From positions 1 to 40,769 of the forward strand of contig DAHVAJ010000039.1 in assembly GCA_027314705.1 (NCBI GenBank): a stretch of DNA of 40,769 bases, written 5' to 3'. Made by a program: the position numbers and the translations under genes. Every line of letters begins with the position of its first letter. Position 1 is the first letter of the stretch. Source of the stretch: Acidimicrobiaceae bacterium. GTDB lineage: Bacteria; Actinomycetota; Acidimicrobiia; Acidimicrobiales; RAAP-2. Shown in pieces: positions 37,333 to 40,769 of the stretch. The notes under the pieces are model-generated. The model was not told the DNA's origin, ran no database searches, and was given only the letters and a program-made list of their open reading frames with translations.

Positions 37333-37926
37333 CGGCGGGCCCGCCGCGACGTCCGGCCCGGGACCGGGCCCGGCCCGACGCCTGCGTGAGCGCCGCCGCC
37401 TCCGGGGCCTGGCCCGCGGTCCGGCATCTGATCGGCGGGCACGAGACCACCGGGCTCCACGAGGTGGCCCTCTCCGGGTTCCAGCTCGGTCAGTTCGGCC
37501 ACCACTGCTCCTCCGTGTTCCTCGCCGTCATCCTCACCAGGGCGGCCGTCACCCAGCCCGTCGAAGCCACGGGGGACCCCCCTCGACACCTTCCTCAGCG
37601 CCTACACCCCACGGCCGGGAGGCGCTCCCGCTGCCGGGTGTGCCCTGGGAGGACCTCTGGCACCGGCCCGTGAGCGAGATCCGTGCGAGCCTCGGCGGGG
37701 TCCCCTACGACTCGCCGTATCCGCCGGGCCTCCTCAAGGAGCTCCGCCCGGCCTCACAGGGCCACCCGTCGCCGGCCGGTCGGCCGTCCGGTGGTTCGTT
37801 CCGGACCGGTCCACCAGTCGTCTGCGGCCGGGTCAGGCCGGCGCCGGCGGGCGATCCCGACCTCGGCCCGCCGGAGCGTGGTCCGCCTGACGTGCCCGCC
37901 CGCCGGGGATGTGGTGGGATCGTGAG
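37333..37926. other. Noncoding or decayed stretch
   Basis: About 590 bases after the fucosidase. Near the start is a GC hairpin (GGCCCGG/CCGGGCC at 37355-37370) that could end transcription. Two short plus-strand reading stretches look protein-like: one at about 37385-37575 (LIGGHETTGLHEVALSGFQL) and one in another frame at about 37620-37755 (VPWEDLWHRPVSEIRASLGG). They do not join in one frame and lack convincing starts, so they may be remnants of a broken gene or chance. Nothing else was recognised. Confidence 0.45.
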
Positions 37927-38247
37927 ATGACCGTCATCATCATCAACGCCATCACCGTTCCTGAAGACGGCGGCGACGAGCTCGCCCGCCGGTTCGGTGC
38001 GCGGGCCGGTGCCGTCGACGGCCAACCGGGGTTCGAGGGGTTCGAGCTGATGCGGCCGACCGACGGGCGCCGTGAGTGGCTGGTGGTCACCCGCTGGAAG
38101 GACGAGGCGTCGTTCCAGGCCTGGACGGCGTCCCCGGCCTTCGCCCACGGGCACGCCAACGCCGACAAGCCGGCAGCCCACGGCGGTCCGGTCTCGGTGG
38201 CGTCGGAGGTCTGGAAGTACGAGATCGCCGGCGGCTCCCCCGGCTGA
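37927..38247 (+). CDS. Antibiotic-biosynthesis-monooxygenase-fold, IsdG/MhuD-type heme-degrading protein
   Basis: 106 residues from an ATG at 37927. The ferredoxin-like ABM domain matches mycobacterial MhuD nearly end to end: IIINAITVP with Asn7, RRFGARAGAVDGQPGFEGFELMRP, WLVVTRWKDEASFQAW with Trp66. These correspond to Asn7 and Trp66 of MhuD, which position and ruffle heme. The heme-ligand His (75 in MhuD) is not at the same column; His74 and His76 flank it. It probably degrades heme to release iron in the cytoplasm, acting as a dimer. No heme uptake genes are adjacent. Alternative: another ABM-family monooxygenase. Confidence 0.82.
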   Translation: MTVIIINAITVPEDGGDELARRFGARAGAVDGQPGFEGFELMRPTDGRREWLVVTRWKDEASFQAWTASPAFAHGHANADKPAAHGGPVSVASEVWKYEIAGGSPG

Positions 38248-38403
38248 CCGGCGGTCCCGGGACCGGGGCCGGGACCGCTGCGTTCGCCCACCGATCGGCA
38301 CGGGACGCGGCGCTCTCCTCCTCGCGGTGGCGGGGCGGGCCGCCTGCCGGACGTCGTCGGACGGGTCGGACTCTTATCCCTCGGTGCCTCAAGGCGGCGC
38401 CTC

Positions 38404-39000
38404 GTGCACCCGACAACAGACGGAGTGAGTCCCTCGACGGGGATCGGAGCTGAGTTCGACGCGGTCCTTGCCGCGGCCCAGGGCGGCGGCGAGTGGGCCT
38501 TCGCCGTGCTCTACCGCGCCCTGAACCCTCGCCTGCTTCGGTACTTCGCATCGCAGGCGCCGAGCGCCGCGGAGGATCTGGCCGCCGAGACCTGGATCGG
38601 GGTGGCGAGGAACCTGGGCGGGTTCACCGGAAGCGAGGATGACTTCCGGGGTTGGGTGTTCCGGATCGCCCAACGGCGCCTGGTCCAGCACTGGCGTGAC
38701 CTCCGACGCCGCCCGCCGCTGCTCTTCGACCCGGCGACGGGCGCAGACGCAGCAGGCGGTGACGACCCCGAGGCGATGGTGATGGCGTCGGAGGCAGCCA
38801 TGGCGGCGGTCCGGACGATCACCGAGGTGCTGACCGCGGACCAGGCGGCGATCGTCCTCTTGCGGGTGCTGGGCGGATTGAGCGTCGAACAGGTGGCGAC
38901 GGTGCTGGACAAGCGGCCCGGCGCCATCCGGGTGGCCCAGCACCGGGCCCTGCGGAAACTGGCCGATAACCACGTCGCCATCGACGGTGTAACGGAATGA
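38404..39000 (+). CDS. ECF-type RNA polymerase sigma factor
   Basis: 198 residues from a GTG at 38404. Region 2 lies at about 30-100 (WAFAVLYRALNPRLLRYFA, AAEDLAAETWIGVARNL, FRGWVFRIAQRRLVQHWR) and region 4 at about 135-190 (LTADQAAIVLLRVLGGLSVEQVATVLDKRPGAIRVAQHRALRKLA). A linker of about 35 residues joins them. Its ATGA overlap with the next gene strongly indicates a cognate partner. It would direct polymerase to a small stress or envelope regulon, including probably itself; a TATCCC stretch about 30 bases upstream of the GTG is a possible -10. Base composition is a little less GC-rich than the left part of the window. Confidence 0.92.
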   Translation: MHPTTDGVSPSTGIGAEFDAVLAAAQGGGEWAFAVLYRALNPRLLRYFASQAPSAAEDLAAETWIGVARNLGGFTGSEDDFRGWVFRIAQRRLVQHWRDLRRRPPLLFDPATGADAAGGDDPEAMVMASEAAMAAVRTITEVLTADQAAIVLLRVLGGLSVEQVATVLDKRPGAIRVAQHRALRKLADNHVAIDGVTE

Positions 39001-39902
39001 GCCGCCGTCGCGATGGAACAGGCAAGATGCACCGCTCACCGATCGACGATGCCACCGCTGACCGTCTCCTGACGGGACAGCTGTCGCCCGACGATGCTCC
39101 TGCGGATGTCGCCGCCCTCGCCGCGCTGATCCAGGTGGCGAGCGGGCCGGTGAGCCCGTCGGAGCTGGTCCGGGAGGCGCCGGTGGTGGCGTCGATGGTT
39201 GCAGCGTCCACCGCCACCCAACCCACAACCTCCCCGAGGAGACAGACCATGCTCTCAAAGCTCACGACGGCCAAGATCGCCGGTCTGGCCGCGGTCGGTG
39301 TGCTCGGTATCGGCACCGCCGCTGCCGCAGCGACCGGATCACTGCCTGGTCAGACGTCGCATGCGTCGAGCAACGCCGCATCCGGCCTGGCCACAGCATC
39401 GTCTCACGACTCCGTTCCTGACACGGCGACCAGCTCCACCACCGAGGTGACCACGGCACCCGGGGCGACCGTGGCGACACCCGCCGCGACCTCCAACTCG
39501 ATCCCTCCGACCGGCCCCGCCAACGTCCACGCGCAGTTCGGTCTGTGCACCGCCTTCCTGGCGGGCAACTCGACCACCAGCGGGTCGTCCACGACGCTGC
39601 CGCCTCAGGACTCCTCGACCGCGTTCCGGGCGCTCATCGGCCAGAACGGCGGTGTCGCGGCCACGGTCACCTACTGCAAGGGCATCGTCAGCGCCGGAGC
39701 ACCCACCGGCACCGGCTCGGCCACCAGCTCCGGGGCACCGGCAGGGTCGGGGAAGCCGGTCGGCTCCGGCAGGCCGGCCGGCACCGGCGGGTCCGAGCAC
39801 CAGGTGCCGGCGAACGTCCCGGGCACGGGAGGCACCCCCTCCGGGGGCTCGACCAACAGCGGTGCCCGTCCGACATCTTCAGGAACCGGTCGAGGTCGGT
39901 AG
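38997..39902 (+). CDS. Single-pass membrane partner of the ECF sigma factor (anti-sigma-like)
   Basis: 301 residues; the ATG overlaps the sigma-factor stop (ATGA). Residues 1-90 are cytoplasmic (SPIDDATADRLLTGQLSPDDAPADVAALAALI), one membrane helix lies at about 92-113 (TAKIAGLAAVGVLGIGTAAA), and the rest is a Ser/Thr/Gly/Pro-rich extracytoplasmic tail. The tail has two Cys, in FGLCTAFLAG and VTYCKGI, that could form a disulfide. Topology and coupling fit an anti-sigma factor binding the sigma factor through the N-terminal segment, but no zinc HxxxCxxC motif is present. I recall similar partner proteins next to ECF sigmas in other actinobacteria; function is inferred. Confidence 0.8.
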   Translation: MSRRRDGTGKMHRSPIDDATADRLLTGQLSPDDAPADVAALAALIQVASGPVSPSELVREAPVVASMVAASTATQPTTSPRRQTMLSKLTTAKIAGLAAVGVLGIGTAAAAATGSLPGQTSHASSNAASGLATASSHDSVPDTATSSTTEVTTAPGATVATPAATSNSIPPTGPANVHAQFGLCTAFLAGNSTTSGSSTTLPPQDSSTAFRALIGQNGGVAATVTYCKGIVSAGAPTGTGSATSSGAPAGSGKPVGSGRPAGTGGSEHQVPANVPGTGGTPSGGSTNSGARPTSSGTGRGR

Positions 39903-40475
39903 TTCGCCCCGGTGCCGCCGCCGGGCCGACGAGGCCCTGGCCGGCGTGGTCCGTCCGCCCTCGGTGGAGGGGATCCGACCTGACCGGCGGACGGTCCGGT
40001 CGGCGCCAGGGGACCGAGGAGGCTGCCGGTGGCCGGGGTCCCGGAACCGGCGACGCACCTCCAGACGAGGCCGGCGACGCACCTCGGCACCGAGGGCGGG
40101 GGCGCACCTCGGCACCGAGGACGGGGCGGGCGGGGCACCGGCGGGCCTCCAGACGGGGACGCCCACGGTCTCTCGGGACGGTACGGCCCACGAACCGGTC
40201 GGTGCGGCTGCCCCCTGGGAGGACCGAGGGCGTCCCGGGCGGGGTCGACGTGGTGGCTGGTGCCGATGGCGGGCAGCGTCATCGCCGCTCCGGACGGTGA
40301 GCGAGCGGCGCTCCGGGTCGAGCCGCCCTTCGCCACGGGTGTGCGTGACCGGCGACCTCGTCGTCCTCGAAGGCGATCAGCCCGCTGTCAGAACGCCGTG
40401 CGGACGCCTCACTCGCTCATGCGACCACGGCGGTGACGTCTCGCAGGATCCCGGGAGCCTGACTGATTGCGTGCA
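39903..40475. other. Intergenic stretch with repeats, no gene seen
   Basis: About 570 bases between the anti-sigma-like gene and the DUF1801 gene. It holds GC-rich direct repeats with two perfect hairpins (next entry). Open frames on both strands are Arg/Gly/Pro-rich shadows without ribosome sites. The last 100 bases become less GC-rich. Confidence 0.6.
40053..40120. repeat. Direct repeats containing two perfect 14-base hairpins
   Basis: GCGACGCACCTC at 40050-40061 and again at 40075-40086, then GCGCACCTCGGCACCGAGG at 40102-40120. The palindrome CCTCGG-CA-CCGAGG occurs at 40082-40095 and 40107-40120, 25 bases apart. Confidence 0.75.
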
Positions 40476-40769
40476 CTACCGCCGGGCTCTGGACTCGTTC
40501 AGGGCAACGGCGGCGCGCACGAGCGCCTTCACGGCCTCCTCGTCGATCTCCTCGCCCTCGTGGAAGTCGATGGCACGCCTCGTGTTCCCGTCAAGACTGG
40601 AATTGAAGAGGCCCGAGGGATCCTCCAGCGCCGCCCCTTTGGCGAAGGTCATCTTCACGACGCGCTTGTACGTCTCGCCGGTACAGATCAGTCCGTCGTG
40701 CGACCACACCGGAACCCCTCGCCACTTCCACTCCTCGACGACGTCGGGATCGGCAGCCTTGACGGCGGC
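40476..40769 (-). CDS. DUF1801-domain protein, 5' end cut by window
   Basis: 97 residues are visible and the N-terminus lies beyond the window edge; an internal GTG at 40709 is not the true start because matching sequence continues upstream (AADPDVVEEWKWRGVPVWSH). The visible part, GLICTGETYKRVVKMTFAKG, then DPSGLFNSSLDGNTRRAIDFHEGEEIDEEAVKALVRAAVALN, is typical of DUF1801 (YdhG-like) proteins. These are small soluble proteins of unresolved biochemical role, related in fold to YdeI. It is on the minus strand and ends about 570 bases from the anti-sigma-like gene. Base composition is noticeably less GC-rich than the rest of the window. Confidence 0.87.
   Translation of the reverse strand, partial: AAVKAADPDVVEEWKWRGVPVWSHDGLICTGETYKRVVKMTFAKGAALEDPSGLFNSSLDGNTRRAIDFHEGEEIDEEAVKALVRAAVALNESRARR

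Overview
The window is a very GC-rich chromosomal segment. It reads as an actinobacterium, most plausibly from the class Acidimicrobiia. The reasons are the order tlyA-nadK-recN-pyrG-NUDIX-xerD, an F420-type LLM oxidoreductase, an MptB-type polyprenol-phosphomannose mannosyltransferase, many GTG starts, ATGA/GTGA gene overlaps, and TANNNT boxes placed exactly six bases before start codons (a leaderless signature). The class assignment is inference; no rRNA or tRNA gene is visible. No CRISPR array, insertion sequence or prophage was recognised.

1-5168 (minus): three GT-C type membrane glycosyltransferases with overlapping reading frames, the first cut by the window edge, preceded by a site-2 (M50) protease and a DksA/TraR zinc-finger protein. 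5178-12338 (minus): a housekeeping island transcribed as a phasin-like protein with a histone-H1-like tail, then tlyA (apparently with a CTG start), nadK, recN, pyrG, a NUDIX hydrolase and xerD. 12404-15570 (minus): a DoxX-Rieske fusion, an acyl-CoA desaturase and a HAD phosphatase. 15644-17383 (plus): three small genes.

17408-27014: a metabolic block with two divergent short-chain dehydrogenases, a glutaredoxin-like protein, two convergent paralogous amidohydrolases, an acetoacetate-decarboxylase-like protein, a two-subunit MaoC-type hydratase, an F420-type oxidoreductase and a Baeyer-Villiger-type monooxygenase. Together they look like a catabolic set for a cyclic or branched ketone or alcohol handled partly as a CoA thioester; the substrate is not readable from the sequence. 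27116-29726 (minus): a translationally coupled MarR regulator, His-rich methyltransferase and DHA2 exporter, likely a detoxification operon.

29790-40769: mixed accessory genes. These are a LysR/YeiH divergent pair with a perfect T-N11-A palindrome lying on the LysR start, small unknown proteins, a RecQ helicase fused to a phosphoribosyltransferase domain, a GH29 alpha-L-fucosidase, an IsdG/MhuD-type heme-degrading monooxygenase, an ECF sigma factor overlapping a one-TM secreted-tail partner, and a DUF1801 gene cut by the window edge. Three stretches (35128-35551, 37333-37926, 39903-40475) hold no convincing gene.

The most unusual observations are the CTG start of tlyA, the repeated TANNNT-N6-start layout at eight genes, the LysR palindrome that merges operator, -10 box and start codon, the DoxX-Rieske fusion beside a desaturase, and the ketone-catabolism block as a candidate uncharacterised pathway.
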